This document shows positions 8,678 through 17,947 of a stretch of 64,000 nt of DNA, one piece after another. Origin of the DNA: Ectopseudomonas mendocina (GTDB lineage: Bacteria > Pseudomonadota > Gammaproteobacteria > Pseudomonadales > Pseudomonadaceae); NCBI RefSeq assembly GCF_016008875.1, contig NZ_JADTQG010000009.1, positions 62,001 to 126,000 of the forward strand, written 5' to 3'. The notes beneath the pieces were generated by a model, which saw nothing but the letters and a program-made list of their open reading frames with translations, did not search any database and had not been told where the DNA came from. The translations under genes were made by a program, and so were the position numbers. Numbering within the stretch: position 1 is the stretch's first letter; the number at the start of each line of letters is the position of its first letter.

Positions 8678-9802
8678 ATGCAACTGGCCTTCGTTCTCTA
8701 CAAATACTTCCCGTTTGGTGGGCTGCAGCGCGATTTCATGCGCATCGCCCTGGAATGCCAGGCGCGTGGCCACGCCATTCGCGTCTACACGCCGATCTGG
8801 GAAGGGGAAAACCCCGGCGGCTTCGATGTCCGCGTGGCGCCGGTGCGTGCGCTGTTCAACCACCGTCGCAATGAGAAATTCAGCGCCTGGCTGCAAGCCG
8901 ATCTGAAGCGCGACCCGGTCGACCGGGTAATCGGCTTCAACAAGATGCCGGGCCTGGACGTCTACTACGCCGCCGACGGCTGCTTCGAGGACAAGGCGCA
9001 GACCCTGCGCAACCCGATCTACCGTCGCTGGGGGCGCTACAAGCATTTCGCCGAGTACGAGCGCGCGGTGTTCGCGCCGGAGTCGAAGACCGAGATCCTG
9101 ATGATTTCCGAAGTGCAGCAGCCACTGTTCATCAAGCACTACAAGACTCCGCTGCAGCGCTTCCATCTGCTGCCGCCAGGCATCGCTCAGGACCGGCGCG
9201 CGCCGGCCAATGCTGGCGAGATTCGCGCCGAGTTCCGCCGTGAGTTCAAGCTGAGTGATGATGACCTGCTGCTGGTGCAGATCGGCTCCGGCTTCAAGAC
9301 CAAGGGCCTGGATCGCAGCCTCAAGGCCCTGGCATCCCTGCCGCGTGAGCTGCGCAAGCGCACCCGGCTGATCGCCATCGGTCAGGACGATCCCAAGCCC
9401 TTCCTGCTGCAGGTCAAGGCACTGGGCTTGAGCGATCAAGTGCAGATTCTCAAGGGCCGCAGCGACATTCCGCGCTTCCTGCTCGGCGCCGATCTGCTGA
9501 TCCACCCGGCCTACAACGAGAACACCGGTACGGTCCTGCTGGAGGCGCTGGTTTCCGGCCTGCCGGTGCTGGTCACTGACGTCTGCGGCTACGCCCACTA
9601 CATCGCCGATGCCGATTGCGGCAGAGTCCTGCCCAGCCCCTTCGAGCAGGAGCAACTCAACCGCACCCTGGCCGATATGCTCGCCGATCCGCAGCAGCGC
9701 GCCTTCTGGGGACGCAACGGCCTGGCCTATGCCGATAGTGCCGACCTGTATTCGATGCCGAAGAAGGCCGCCGATGTGATCCTCGCGGAGAGACGCGCGT
9801 GA
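8678..9802 (+). CDS. waaG: LPS core alpha-1,3-glucosyltransferase I (GT4)
   Basis: Adds the first outer-core hexose to heptose II (in P. aeruginosa the first residue is a galactosamine; the donor here cannot be read from sequence). The 374-residue GT-B protein starts MQLAFVLYKYFPFGGLQRDF and has the GT4 C-terminal signature HPAYNENTGTVLLEALVSGL containing the donor-binding glutamates. Strong AAGGAG at 8667-8672 precedes ATG 8678. A gap of 133 bases separates it from waaP; a CATAAT hexamer at 9903-9908 could belong to an internal promoter, but no good -35 was found. Confidence 0.95.
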   Translation: MQLAFVLYKYFPFGGLQRDFMRIALECQARGHAIRVYTPIWEGENPGGFDVRVAPVRALFNHRRNEKFSAWLQADLKRDPVDRVIGFNKMPGLDVYYAADGCFEDKAQTLRNPIYRRWGRYKHFAEYERAVFAPESKTEILMISEVQQPLFIKHYKTPLQRFHLLPPGIAQDRRAPANAGEIRAEFRREFKLSDDDLLLVQIGSGFKTKGLDRSLKALASLPRELRKRTRLIAIGQDDPKPFLLQVKALGLSDQVQILKGRSDIPRFLLGADLLIHPAYNENTGTVLLEALVSGLPVLVTDVCGYAHYIADADCGRVLPSPFEQEQLNRTLADMLADPQQRAFWGRNGLAYADSADLYSMPKKAADVILAERRA

Positions 9803-9935
9803 GCATGTCAGCTACTGCGGGTGGTATCGACCATTCGGGCGCGCCGTCCTCGGTGCGAGGCAACGGTGGTCCCTCCGCCCGACTTGCGCTGTTTGCCGTA
9901 TCCATAATGAGGGCGCAGCGCCTACAGGGAGGCTT

Positions 9936-10763
9936 ATGCAGCTGATTCTTGCTGAACCATTCAAGTCCCTATGGGCCGGCAAGGATGCCTTTGAGGAAGT
10001 AGAGGGCCTGCAGGGGCAGGTCTACCGGGAACTTGAGGCGCGCCGAACGCTGCGCACCGAGGTGGACGGCAAAGGCTACTTCGTCAAAATTCATCGAGGG
10101 ATTGGCTGGGGTGAAATTCTCAAGAACCTGGTCACGGCCCGACTGCCAGTGCTGGGCGCTGGTCAGGAGTGGAAGGCCATCCAGCGTCTGAGCGAAGCGG
10201 GTGTGTCGACCATGACTGCGGTGGCCTATGGCGAGCGAGGCAGCAATCCGGCGCAGCAACATTCCTTCATCGTCACCGAAGAGCTGGCGCCCACTGTCGA
10301 TCTTGAGCAGTTAGCGCTGAACTGGCACGCTCAGCCGCCAGCACCCGGGTTGAAACGGGCGCTCATCCGCCGCGTCGCGCAAATGACCGGACGCATGCAT
10401 GCCGCCGGCGTGAATCACCGGGACTGTTATATCTGTCATTTTCTCCTGCATACCGACAAACCCTTCGACGCTGATGATTTCCGGCTGTCGATAATCGATC
10501 TGCATCGGGCGCAGGTGCGTGATGCCGTGCCGCGACGCTGGCGCGACAAGGACCTGGCCGGGCTGTATTTCTCCGCGTTAGGCATTGGCCTGACCCAGCG
10601 GGATCTGCTGCGTTTTCTCAAGGATTATTTCGGCGTCGTCGACAGCCGCCCATTGCGCCAGATCCTGAAGGACGAGGCCGCGTTGCTGCGCTGGCTGCAG
10701 GGCAAGGCCGACCGGCTGCGCGCGCGTTATGTGCGCAAGTACGAAAAAGAAGGTGAAGCATGA
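9936..10763 (+). CDS. waaP: LPS core heptose I kinase
   Basis: Phosphorylates heptose I of the inner core; in P. aeruginosa this activity is essential for outer-membrane integrity. The 275 residues match P. aeruginosa WaaP almost throughout, as recalled. Kinase-fold landmarks are K51 in YFVKIHRG, D163 in HRDCYICHFLL and the metal-binding Asp in SIIDLHRAQ. GGGAGG precedes ATG 9936. Its TGA overlaps the ATG of the next kinase (ATGA), the first of three such overlaps that chain waaP, wapP, wapG and wapQ. Confidence 0.96.
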   Translation: MQLILAEPFKSLWAGKDAFEEVEGLQGQVYRELEARRTLRTEVDGKGYFVKIHRGIGWGEILKNLVTARLPVLGAGQEWKAIQRLSEAGVSTMTAVAYGERGSNPAQQHSFIVTEELAPTVDLEQLALNWHAQPPAPGLKRALIRRVAQMTGRMHAAGVNHRDCYICHFLLHTDKPFDADDFRLSIIDLHRAQVRDAVPRRWRDKDLAGLYFSALGIGLTQRDLLRFLKDYFGVVDSRPLRQILKDEAALLRWLQGKADRLRARYVRKYEKEGEA

Positions 10764-11497
10764 GTCAGTGGCGCGTCACCGCCTTGACTACACCCGAGGC
10801 AGCCAGAGCATTCGCGTCGCTGGATGCAGTCTTCGCTCTGCAGGGCGAGGCCATCACCCATGACCCGCTATCGGATGTCATTCGCGTCGAACTCGGTGGG
10901 CTGCGTTATTACGTCAAGCGCTACCACGGTGCCGGCAAGGGCGCCCGGCGTTTCATCGGCCGGCCGCGGGTCAAGGCCGAGTGGCAGAATCTCAAACACT
11001 TCGCGGCCTGGGGTATTCCTACCGCGCCCATTGCCGCCTATGGGCTGGAGCGTAAGGGCGCGGCCTTTCACCGGGGCGCGCTGATTACCCAGGAGCTGGT
11101 TGATACCTCAGACATGTGGCGGCTCGCTTCATCTGGCGATGCGCGTCTGCGTGATCGGGCCTGGGTTGAGGATGTCAGCTCTCAGCTGGCTCGCGCCACG
11201 CGCATTCTGCATGATCACCATTTCGCCCATAACGACCTGAAATGGCGCAATCTGCTGGTCGATGAGCATCGCCGCCTGTATTTGATCGACTGCCCGACCG
11301 GGGCGTTCTGGTGGGGGCCTTTTTTGCGCCGACGCATCGTCAAGGACCTTGCCTGCCTCGATAAAGTGGCCAAGTATCATCTGTCACGTACGCAGCGCCT
11401 GCGCTTCTACCTGCAGTATCGAGGTCGCGACCGGCTCAGCGACAGCGACAAGCTACGTATCAGGCAGATCGTGCGGTACTTCGAGGGAAGAGAATGA
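10760..11497 (+). CDS. wapP: LPS kinase, WapP-like (Kdo/WaaP family)
   Basis: Probable inner-core sugar kinase, second of the WaaP cluster (PA5008 position). The 245 residues contain the kinase lysine in YYVKRYHG, the catalytic loop HND-LKWRNLL (H157, D159) and the metal-binding Asp in LYLIDCPTG. All key residues are present, so activity is plausible; the exact phosphate acceptor is not known from sequence. Start and stop overlap both neighbours by ATGA. The symbol follows P. aeruginosa usage by position and similarity. Confidence 0.85.
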   Translation: MSQWRVTALTTPEAARAFASLDAVFALQGEAITHDPLSDVIRVELGGLRYYVKRYHGAGKGARRFIGRPRVKAEWQNLKHFAAWGIPTAPIAAYGLERKGAAFHRGALITQELVDTSDMWRLASSGDARLRDRAWVEDVSSQLARATRILHDHHFAHNDLKWRNLLVDEHRRLYLIDCPTGAFWWGPFLRRRIVKDLACLDKVAKYHLSRTQRLRFYLQYRGRDRLSDSDKLRIRQIVRYFEGRE

Positions 11498-12243
11498 AGG
11501 ACTTCATCGACAGCGATGATCAAACGCTGCTCGAGCGTCATGGACTGGCCAGTTTCGAGGCGCTTTGGGCGCTCGAACTGCATGCGGTCGACGAACCCAA
11601 CAAGGCGCCGCGCGGCGGCTGGAGCACGGTCTATCGGCTCGACCTGGAAAGCCATGGCTATTACCTCAAGCGCCAGAGCAATTACCTGACCCACAGCCTG
11701 GAGCGCCCCTGGGGTGAGCCGACCCTGGCGCGCGAGTTCCGCAACATTCGCCGCTATCAGCGCCTGGGTATCCCGGCCATGAGCGCCGCGTTCTACGCCG
11801 AGCGGCGCATCGATGGTGAGCGCCGAGCCGTGCTGCTGACCCGTGCCCTGGATGGCTGGCGCGACCTCGACAGCTGGCTGCCCGAGTGGCGCCAGCTCGC
11901 AGCCGAGAAGCGTCAGGCGATCGTCAGCGCCTGTGGTCTGCTGGCTCGCCGAGTGCATGAAAAAGGCCAGGTGCATGGCTGTTTCTACCCCAAGCACATC
12001 TTCCTGCAGCCACGAGATGATGGCTTTGCGGCGCAACTGATCGACCTGGAAAAGACCCGGCCGCTGTTTCTCGGCGAGCGGGACAGGGTCAAGGATCTCG
12101 AACCGTTGCTACGTCGCACCAATCCCTGGAATGAAGCGGATCACCTGGGCTTCCTGACCGCCTATCTGGGCAGTGGGCAGCATCTTGATCATTGGTCGCA
12201 GCGTCTTGCGGCGCGTTTGAAGGACAAGGCCCAACGCCAATGA
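11494..12243 (+). CDS. wapG: LPS kinase-like protein, InaA/WapG-like, atypical catalytic loop
   Basis: Kinase-fold protein of the Kdo/WaaP/InaA superfamily in the position of PA5007. The 249 residues keep the lysine in GYYLKRQSN and the metal-site Asp in AQLIDLEKTR, but the catalytic loop reads HGCFYPKHIFL, so the position of the HRD aspartate is C163. The HGC..Y..KH pattern is shared with InaA-type relatives as I remember them, so this is a clade feature and not a fresh mutation. It may be a pseudokinase, an atypical kinase or a partner of WaaP. ATGA overlaps on both sides imply strict coupling. Confidence 0.75.
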   Translation: MKDFIDSDDQTLLERHGLASFEALWALELHAVDEPNKAPRGGWSTVYRLDLESHGYYLKRQSNYLTHSLERPWGEPTLAREFRNIRRYQRLGIPAMSAAFYAERRIDGERRAVLLTRALDGWRDLDSWLPEWRQLAAEKRQAIVSACGLLARRVHEKGQVHGCFYPKHIFLQPRDDGFAAQLIDLEKTRPLFLGERDRVKDLEPLLRRTNPWNEADHLGFLTAYLGSGQHLDHWSQRLAARLKDKAQRQ

Positions 12244-13667
12244 AACTGGTTCTCCTCAACGAGGCGGGGCGTAATCCTGCGCTGCCGCTGTCGATCGATT
12301 TGCCGGGCGGTGAGTCACTCCAGTTGCACAGTCTGCTGCGTGTGTTGCCGGGGCAGCGTTATGTCGGCGAGGCGCAATGGCAGGGGCGCAACGTGCTCGC
12401 CAAGTTATTGGTTGGCAGCAAGGCTGAGCGACATTTTGCGCGAGAGCTGCAAGGTGCCCGGTTGTTGGTGGAGCAGAGGTTGTGCACGCCGTTGCTGCTC
12501 GATCATGGCGTCGCGGCAGGCGGCGGCTGGCTGCTGTTCGAGTTCCTGGAGGGCGCGCGCAGCCTGGCGGATGACTGGCAGGCCGTCGCCGGCGAAGCCT
12601 GGCTGAGCGATGCGCAGCAGCAGGTGCTGGGTGAGGCGCTTGGCGTTATCGGCGAGCTGCATCGTCGAGGTTTGTGGCAGGAGGACCTGCACCTGGACAA
12701 CCTGCTGCGCCATGACGGCCGACTGCATCTCATCGATGGCGGCGGTATTCGCGCCGAGACGCCCGGGCAGGCCCTCTCCCGAGACCGCGTGCTGGAAAAC
12801 CTGGGGTTGTTCTTCGCGCTGTTTCCCCGAGCCGTCGATGACTTTATCGAGGAGTTGTTGGTGCATTACCTGCTGGTCAACGGCGAACATGCACTGCCAC
12901 TTGAGGCTCTGCTCAGGGCGGTGGCCAAGGCACGCGGGCTGCGCCTGCATACTTTCATGGCCAAGATCCAGCGAGAGTGCACGGCTTTTCGTGTCTGGCG
13001 CGGCCCGTCGCGTCTGCAAGTAGTGAGGCGCGAGGAGGACGCGGTGCTGGCGCCCATCCTGGCCGATCCCGATGCGGCGATAGCGGCTGGCGAGCCGCTC
13101 AAGCTGGGCGGCTCCTCGACCGTTGCGCGCATCGAGCAGGGCGGCCGGCAACTGGTCATCAAACGCTACAACATCAAGGGCTTCAGCCATTGGTTGCGGC
13201 GCTTCTGGCGGCCGAGCCGGGCCTGGCACAGCTGGTGCGAGGGTAATCGCCTGGATTTCCTCGGTATCGCCACGCCCAGACCGCTGGCCGTGCTCGAACG
13301 ACGTACCCTGTGGCTGCGCCGCCAGGCCTATCTGATTACCGAACACGCGCCGGGTATGGATATAATCGCCCGTTTCGCGCACTGCGGGGCGGACGGGCTG
13401 CCGCCCGAGGCGGATTTGCAGGCCCTGGAGGCCTTGTTTGCGGCCCTGCTGCGCGAGCGCATCAGCCATGGTGACTGCAAAGGTAGCAATATCCTTTGGC
13501 AGGACGGCTGCTGGGCGCTGATCGATCTGGATGCCATGCAGTACCATGGCCAGGCCAGCAGCTTCAAGGCCGCCTATGCACGTGACCGTGCGCGCCTGCT
13601 GCGCAACTGGTCGGCCGACAGCGCCCTGTACCGTGAGCTTGATCGGCGCCTGCCAACACTTAATTGA
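12240..13667 (+). CDS. wapQ: Tandem-domain LPS kinase, WapQ-like
   Basis: A 475-residue protein with two kinase-fold halves, matching the PA5006 position. The N-terminal half has the loop QEDLHLDNLL (D149) and metal site LHLIDGGGI. The C-terminal half has the lysine in LVIKRYNIKGF, the loop HGDCKGSNILW (D412) and metal site ALIDLDAM. Both catalytic Asp are present. The start ATG 12240 overlaps the TGA of wapG; the longer upstream extension is not supported by a ribosome site. The acceptor is presumed to be an inner-core heptose, by analogy. Confidence 0.85.
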   Translation: MKLVLLNEAGRNPALPLSIDLPGGESLQLHSLLRVLPGQRYVGEAQWQGRNVLAKLLVGSKAERHFARELQGARLLVEQRLCTPLLLDHGVAAGGGWLLFEFLEGARSLADDWQAVAGEAWLSDAQQQVLGEALGVIGELHRRGLWQEDLHLDNLLRHDGRLHLIDGGGIRAETPGQALSRDRVLENLGLFFALFPRAVDDFIEELLVHYLLVNGEHALPLEALLRAVAKARGLRLHTFMAKIQRECTAFRVWRGPSRLQVVRREEDAVLAPILADPDAAIAAGEPLKLGGSSTVARIEQGGRQLVIKRYNIKGFSHWLRRFWRPSRAWHSWCEGNRLDFLGIATPRPLAVLERRTLWLRRQAYLITEHAPGMDIIARFAHCGADGLPPEADLQALEALFAALLRERISHGDCKGSNILWQDGCWALIDLDAMQYHGQASSFKAAYARDRARLLRNWSADSALYRELDRRLPTLN

Positions 13668-13743
13668 GCCCTCCGACGGAGGCTCAGCGAAATCAAACCG
13701 TATCGGTTGTCGAGTCAGACAGCCGCGTTAAGAGGCTTTATCC

Positions 13744-15519
13744 GTGGCATTGACGATTCTTGGCCTGTCCGGCGCCCTCAGTCATGACCCTTCCGCGGCG
13801 TTGTACATCGATGGCAAGTTGATTGCTGCGGCGGAAGAAGAGCGCTTCGTGCGTGACAAGCACGCGAAGAATCGCATGCCTTACGAGTCGGCCAAGTTCT
13901 GCCTGGAGCAGGCCGGTATCAAGCCCTCCGATGTCGATGTGGTGGCGATTCCCTTCGCGCCCATCAGCCTGTTCGGCAAGGCGCGCTGGCATTATGCCAA
14001 GCGCTACTGGTACGCGCCGGATCGTGCCCTCGACGCCATCCTCATGGGTAACCGCCGTTACAAGCGCTATCGCAAGAAGATCGTCTGGTGCCTGGAGCAA
14101 CTGGGTTTCGACGCCAAGAAGGTCAAGATCGAGCCGGTCGAGCATCACCTGGCCCACGCCGCCAGTGCCTATCACTGCTCGGGCTTCACCGAGAAGACCG
14201 CCATCCTCGGTATCGACGGCAAGGGTGAGTACGCCACCACCTTCTTTGGTTACGGCGAAAACGGTCGCATCCACAAGATCAAGGAATTCTTCGACCCGGA
14301 CTCCCTGGGTGGCCTGTATGGTGCGGTGACCGAGTTCCTCGGTTTCGAAATGCTTGACGGCGAGTTCAAGGTCATGGGCATGGCGCCCTACGGTGATGCC
14401 AGCAAGTACGATTTTTCCCGTCTGGCCAAGTTCGAGAACGGCGAGCTGGTGATCAACACCGACTACGCCAACGTTATCGGCCTGCGCCGCCACAAGGAAA
14501 AGGGCAAGGGCTTCTACTTCTCGCCCAAACTGATCGAGTGGCTGGGGCCCAAGCGCGAAGGCGACATTGCCGACGACCCTTACATCCACTACGCCGCCAG
14601 CATGCAGGCGCTGTTCGAGAAGCTGGCGCTGGAGATGATGGATTACTACCTGGGCGACATCATCCGTGAAACCGGCAAGATCGCCTTCGCCGGCGGCTGC
14701 GCGCTGAACGTCAAGCTCAACCAGAAGATCATCGCCCGCCCCGAGGTCAAGGAGCTGTTCGTGCAGCCGGCCTCCGGTGACGCCGGCACTTCGGTTGGTG
14801 CCGCGGCTTACGTTTCCCACAAGCGCGGCGTGCCGGTGGAGAAGATGGAGCACGTCTACCTCGGCCCGGCCTACTCAAACGAAGACGTCATCGCCGCCTG
14901 CGCCCGCCACCCGAACGCGCCGAAATGGCAGAAGATCGACAACATGCCGCAGCGCATCGCGCAGATCATGGTCGATGGCAACCCGGTGGCGTGGTTCCAG
15001 GGCCGCATGGAATTCGGTCCGCGCGCTCTCGGTGGCCGTTCCATCATCGGTTGCCCGAGCATCCCCGGCGTGGCCGACCGCATCAACGAACAGATCAAGT
15101 TCCGCGAGCGCTGGAGACCCTTCTGCCCGTCGATGCTCGACACCGTCGCCGACAAGATGCTCAAGGTCGACCACCCGAGTCCGTTCATGACCTTTACCTT
15201 CGAGGTCAACGACGAGTGGAAGGAGCGTGTCAGCGAAGTCGTCCACGAGGACGGCACCTCCCGCGCCCAGGTGCTCAAGCGCGAGTACAACCCGCGCTGG
15301 TATGACCTGATGCTGGAGCTGGAAAAGCTCACCGGCAATGGCGTGTCGCTGAACACCTCGTTGAACCGCCGTGGCGAACCGATGATCTGCTCGCCGACCG
15401 ATGCCCTGAACATGTTCTTCGGCTCGGACCTGCAGTACCTGATCATGGAAGATATTCTGGTGGTCAAGGATGACGTCATTGCGCCGAACAGTGACCTGTC
15501 CGGCAGCGTGGAGTCTTAG
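13744..15519 (+). CDS. wapO: Carbamoyltransferase, NodU/TobZ family (LPS core, WapO-like)
   Basis: Uses carbamoyl phosphate and ATP to transfer a carbamoyl group to a hydroxyl; in P. aeruginosa the homologue at this locus is linked to 7-O-carbamoylation of heptose II. The 591 residues start (V)ALTILGLSGALSHDPSAALY. The Kae1-like half has the metal-binding histidines in EHHLAHAASAYH (from H134) and the ASKHA segment SGDAGTSVGAAAYV; the C-terminal carbamoyltransferase half contains RMEFGPRALGGRS. Start is GTG 13744 behind TAAGAGG. Two bases separate it from the next gene. Confidence 0.9.
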   Translation: MALTILGLSGALSHDPSAALYIDGKLIAAAEEERFVRDKHAKNRMPYESAKFCLEQAGIKPSDVDVVAIPFAPISLFGKARWHYAKRYWYAPDRALDAILMGNRRYKRYRKKIVWCLEQLGFDAKKVKIEPVEHHLAHAASAYHCSGFTEKTAILGIDGKGEYATTFFGYGENGRIHKIKEFFDPDSLGGLYGAVTEFLGFEMLDGEFKVMGMAPYGDASKYDFSRLAKFENGELVINTDYANVIGLRRHKEKGKGFYFSPKLIEWLGPKREGDIADDPYIHYAASMQALFEKLALEMMDYYLGDIIRETGKIAFAGGCALNVKLNQKIIARPEVKELFVQPASGDAGTSVGAAAYVSHKRGVPVEKMEHVYLGPAYSNEDVIAACARHPNAPKWQKIDNMPQRIAQIMVDGNPVAWFQGRMEFGPRALGGRSIIGCPSIPGVADRINEQIKFRERWRPFCPSMLDTVADKMLKVDHPSPFMTFTFEVNDEWKERVSEVVHEDGTSRAQVLKREYNPRWYDLMLELEKLTGNGVSLNTSLNRRGEPMICSPTDALNMFFGSDLQYLIMEDILVVKDDVIAPNSDLSGSVES

Positions 15520-15521
15520 GG

Positions 15522-16598
15522 GTGGCTGGCAGTCAGGCAAGGTTGAAGGCGTTGTTGTTCAACGACACGTCTTCGGAGGGGCACCACGGCTGCCATTTGG
15601 TGATGCAGCAGATCTACACACTGGCCGAACAGGCTGGCATGGATATTTTGCGCTCCTGCCCGATGTATCACGACTGGCAAACAGACGAGCAGTTGCAAGC
15701 CGACATCCGCGCGGCTGATATCTGCCTGGTCAACGGCGAAGGCACCATGCACGACGATGCGCCGCTGGCCCTGCGTTATGGGGCACTAGCGCGGTATTGC
15801 CGGGAACAGGGCGTGCCCTGTTTTCTGATCAACTCCGTTTGGCAGAACAATGATCGGCTCAATGCCGATGCACCATTGTTCACGCGTATATTCGTGCGCG
15901 ACGTTCTGAGTCAGGCCGCGCTGGGGGAGGTCGGCGTTTCGGCCGAGGTCGTACCGGATCTGACGCTGTCTTATCAATACCAGGGGGCTACGCCCGCTCG
16001 TCAGGGTCTGCTGATCAACGGCAGCGTGCTCACGGAGCGGTTGCGCGAAGCATGGCGCATCAGCTGTGCCAATCCCCGGCTGCGTTATGTCAGCATCCGC
16101 ACTGTTGCGCCCCTGCAGCTGGGTAAGGGTTTCGATATCTATCTGCGCAAGAATCTGCGCAAGCGGCTGAAGGCCTACCGGCGTATCGCTGCCAGTTATT
16201 TGCATCGCTACCCCGCCGACTTACCAAACTCCCGGATCGACAAGCTGCGCTGGCGTTACGCCGTGCTGTCCCCCAAACGTTTCCTGGCTTTGCTGCGGCG
16301 CTCCGAAGGCGTAATCACCGGGCGTTTTCATTTGGTTACCTTGTGTCTGGTCACCGGTACTCCCTTCTACGCCATTCCTTCTAATACTCACAAGATCGAG
16401 GCTCTGCTGACGCAAGTCGGCTTGAGTGATCGCCTTCGCCTGTCATACGAAAATGCCGCTTCCGATGCTTGCGTCATCGCCTTCAGCGAGAGGGAGCAGG
16501 CGCACATCGAGCGCCTCTTGCAAGAGGCCCGTAGAAGGGCCCGAGAGATGTTTGCGGCCATGGCGCAAGTAGCCAAGAGTCGCCGTGAAGCCGCTTAA
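15522..16598 (+). CDS. Polysaccharide pyruvyltransferase-family protein
   Basis: A 358-residue protein of the PS_pyruv_trans/CsaB type. Family features are the N-terminal LFNDTSSEGHHGCH, the ADICLVNGEGTMH segment, and the C-terminal GRFHLVTLCLVTGTPFY and IPSNTHKIEALL, which resemble the donor site of this GT-B-like fold. Members add pyruvate ketals to sugars, but some have other roles. The start is GTG 15522, three bases after the WapO stop, with GGAG overlapping the end of wapO. Its place directly after the carbamoyltransferase suggests modification of the LPS core. I do not recall a counterpart at this position in P. aeruginosa PAO1. Confidence 0.7.
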   Translation: MAGSQARLKALLFNDTSSEGHHGCHLVMQQIYTLAEQAGMDILRSCPMYHDWQTDEQLQADIRAADICLVNGEGTMHDDAPLALRYGALARYCREQGVPCFLINSVWQNNDRLNADAPLFTRIFVRDVLSQAALGEVGVSAEVVPDLTLSYQYQGATPARQGLLINGSVLTERLREAWRISCANPRLRYVSIRTVAPLQLGKGFDIYLRKNLRKRLKAYRRIAASYLHRYPADLPNSRIDKLRWRYAVLSPKRFLALLRRSEGVITGRFHLVTLCLVTGTPFYAIPSNTHKIEALLTQVGLSDRLRLSYENAASDACVIAFSEREQAHIERLLQEARRRAREMFAAMAQVAKSRREAA

Positions 16599-16813
16599 TG
16601 CTCAGAACTATGCCAGTTAGACGTAGATGACTCGTCAGTCAAGGTTGTTTTGTTGCCGTTCATCAGAAAAAATTGAACTAGCTGAAAAACCTTGCCTCCG
16701 ACAGTTAAGGTCGAAGCATCGGCTGTTCAGGTTAAGGGCTAGAATTCTTTTTTAAGTAGTGACTTTCAAGGGTGCGTACAGGTACCTGACGTTGTCGTTA
16801 ATTGGTAGGGATC

Positions 16814-17947
16814 ATGAAAACCAATAATAAGAACCAAGCATGGGTGCTGCAGATTTGTCATGGTTACGATGGGCCGTTTCTCGATTGTGCTCGACAATAT
16901 GCCGTGCTTTTTGCCGACACTCCCTACAAGGTGATGACCGTATACCTGAGCGGCAAGTACGATGCTCAGGTGGAAGCGGGATCTGCCTCCGATGAGGTGG
17001 TCTTTCTCGAATACAGCAGCAAGCAGTTGAGGGGCTTGAAGCTCGGCGCGATTCGAGCGATTCGTCGCATTGCTTCTCAACGCAACTTCGCCCTGTGCAT
17101 TGCCCATCGCTCCAAGCCTGCCTATGTGGCCATGCTGGGCACCAAGCTTCCAGTGATCGGTATTCATCACGCCTTCGGCGATTACCAGCGCAAGTCGCGC
17201 CAGCTCTTCGCCAACCTGTTTCGTAAGCGGCTTTACCTGTTTGGCGTATCCGACGCGGTTCGTGATGACCTGCGCGCTTGCTTGCCGGGGTGGCCGCAAC
17301 AGCGCATTCAGACGCTCTACAACCGGATTGATCTGCAAGCCGTGCAGTCCGAGCAGCTTTCACGTTCAGCCGCGCGCGAGGCGCTTGGCCTGCCGAGTCA
17401 GGCTTGGGTGATCGGTAACGTGGGGCGGTTGCATCCTGACAAGGATCAGGAAACCCTTATCCGCGCCTTTGCCGACGCGCTTCCCACTTTGCCGAACAAC
17501 AGTCTGCTGATCATAGTCGGAGAGGGGCGGCTCGAGGCGAAGCTCAAGGCCTTGGTGGCCGAACTGGGTATCGCAGAGCAGGTTCGTTTCCTGGGGCATG
17601 TGCCGCAAGCTCGGCGCTACTTCCGGGCCTTCGATATGTTTGCTCTAAGTTCTGATCACGAGCCTTTCGGCATGGTGTTGCTCGAGGCCATGGCGGCTGG
17701 TTTGCCTGTGGTCTGCAGCGATTGCGGTGGCGGCAGGGAAGTGGTCGGCGAGAGTGGAGAACTGTTCACCTTCGGTGATTGGCATGCCTTGTCTGCCAGT
17801 CTGCGAAACGTCGCGTCGGTTCAGCAGAAGGAACTGGAACGGCTTCGCGAAGACATGCGCGGCCGGCTGGAGAGCCGCTTCGTCGACTCTGCAGTCGCTC
17901 CGCGTTTCTTCGACACCCTGTCCCGCTGGTCGGGATGCCGCTTATGA
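16814..17947 (+). CDS. LPS core glycosyltransferase, GT4 (WapH-like)
   Basis: A 377-residue GT-B enzyme. The N-terminal domain has QICHGYDGPFLDCARQYA and IGIHHAFGDYQRKSR; the GT4 C-terminal domain has NVGRLHPDKDQETLIRAF, the nucleotide-sugar loop SSDHEPFGMVLLEAMAAGL and CSDCGGGREVV. It is the best WapH candidate, as the first GT4 after the carbamoyltransferase, but the assignment is positional. ATG 16814 has GGG only three bases upstream; an in-frame TTG at 16802 is less likely. The 215-base gap before it is visibly A/T-richer than its surroundings and may hold a promoter (TAGAAT at 16740). The stop overlaps the next start (ATGA). It is homologous to the GT4 at 27773. Confidence 0.85.
   Translation: MKTNNKNQAWVLQICHGYDGPFLDCARQYAVLFADTPYKVMTVYLSGKYDAQVEAGSASDEVVFLEYSSKQLRGLKLGAIRAIRRIASQRNFALCIAHRSKPAYVAMLGTKLPVIGIHHAFGDYQRKSRQLFANLFRKRLYLFGVSDAVRDDLRACLPGWPQQRIQTLYNRIDLQAVQSEQLSRSAAREALGLPSQAWVIGNVGRLHPDKDQETLIRAFADALPTLPNNSLLIIVGEGRLEAKLKALVAELGIAEQVRFLGHVPQARRYFRAFDMFALSSDHEPFGMVLLEAMAAGLPVVCSDCGGGREVVGESGELFTFGDWHALSASLRNVASVQQKELERLREDMRGRLESRFVDSAVAPRFFDTLSRWSGCRL

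Noticed and set aside
7589..9655. Reverse ORF of 688 codons
   Set aside because: Antisense to waaC and waaG, which are unambiguous.
9805..9945. 46-codon ORF filling the waaG-waaP gap
   Set aside because: It overlaps the waaP start, but its only ribosome site is GGAG 13 bases upstream, the peptide shows no recognisable feature and I recall no homologue. It may be chance, or a remnant that helps coupling.
16599..16813. Possible ops/JUMPstart or strong promoter before the GT4 gene
   Set aside because: No GGCGGTAGCGTG-like element was found, and TAGAAT at 16740 lacks a suitable -35. The gap is only A/T-richer.
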